Source: Fratercula arctica
Taxonomy: Eukaryota > Chordata > Aves > Charadriiformes > Alcidae
Length of the DNA: 64,000 nt
Direction: 5' to 3'
Assembly: GCA_947846985.1 (NCBI GenBank)
Contig: CANTUZ010000003.1
Location: 96,696,704-96,760,703 of the forward strand
The position numbers were made by a program, and so were the translations under genes. How positions within the stretch are numbered: position 1 is the first letter of the stretch; each line of letters starts with the position of its first letter. Positions 63,941 to 64,000 of this stretch are shown here, piece after piece. Under the pieces are notes generated by a model that saw only the letters and a list, made by a program, of their open reading frames with translations, made no database searches and was not told the DNA's origin.

Positions 63941-63992
63941 CCTTGTGATTTACAGCTGCAATACCGGACTCTGCATGAAAGTCATGACATAA
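63941..63992 (+). repeat. Diverged 52-bp repeat, copy 2
   Basis: Starts ccttgtgatttacagctgca and ends ctgcatgaaagtcatgac plus ataa, 873 bases after copy 1 and in the same orientation. Only eight bases remain before the window edge, so its right-hand extent cannot be judged. Confidence 0.85.
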
Positions 63993-64000
63993 TTGTGTGT

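Larger units (their letters stand above)
48916..64000 (+). other. KHDRBS2: Downstream KHDRBS2 intron (runs off the window)
   Basis: No next exon was found by eye. The expected continuation is a GYDDGYGG-like, tyrosine-rich segment, and no matching tatgatgatgg-type text is seen. No CR1 is recognised in these 15 kb. Contents are a TGGATATAAT repeat at 54275-54336, A-run/CAAAA tracts at 59021-59060 and 61919-61980, a 13-bp tandem duplication at 60537-60562, and a 52-bp diverged repeat pair at 63068-63119 and 63941-63992. Confidence 0.75.

Overview
This is a vertebrate nuclear window and almost certainly a bird. It is AT-rich and nearly all non-coding. It carries several CR1 LINE fragments with the characteristic avian 3' end (the 'ggttggaaggga...' motif and attctatga/attctgtga-type termini). 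Its only recognisable gene is an intron-rich vertebrate gene. There are no bacterial or phage features: no operons, Shine-Dalgarno sites, tRNAs, rRNAs or CRISPR arrays that I can see.

The gene is KHDRBS2 (SLM-1, a STAR-family KH-domain RNA-binding and splicing regulator), on the + strand. Two consecutive coding exons are present. Exon A, 46033-46160, encodes the stretch just after the KH/QUA2 region (DYNDEIRQEQLRELSYLNG..., then an RGRGIRGRGIR block). Exon B, 48720-48915, encodes the RG- and proline-rich segment ending PPPPPAHEAYEEY. The frames join across a phase-2 intron (AG|G), and both outer splice boundaries are phase 0. Together they give about 108 residues, roughly a third of the protein. 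I did not find the KH-domain exons upstream or the tyrosine-rich C-terminal exons downstream, so the window spans at least 46 kb of upstream intron and at least 15 kb of downstream intron.

Layout: 1-46032 is upstream intron holding CR1 pieces at 13790-14068 (old family, minus), 14078-14576 (plus), 29369-30398 (minus, reverse-transcriptase domain with an internal deletion), 30661-30859 (minus) and 44637-44790 (plus). It also has microsatellites, homopolymer runs and AT-rich clusters. 46161-48719 is the intron between the exons, with a CR1 at 47285-47780 (plus). 48916-64000 is downstream intron with simple repeats and one diverged 52-bp repeat pair near the right edge.

No undescribed gene system is evident. 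The items most worth a second look are a possible intronic-polyadenylation isoform at exon A, a TTAA-rich cluster with an 11-bp hairpin near 34 kb that resembles STAR-protein target sequence, a homeodomain-motif cluster near 10.4 kb, and the 52-bp repeat pair at 63.07/63.94 kb. All of these are hypotheses read by eye.
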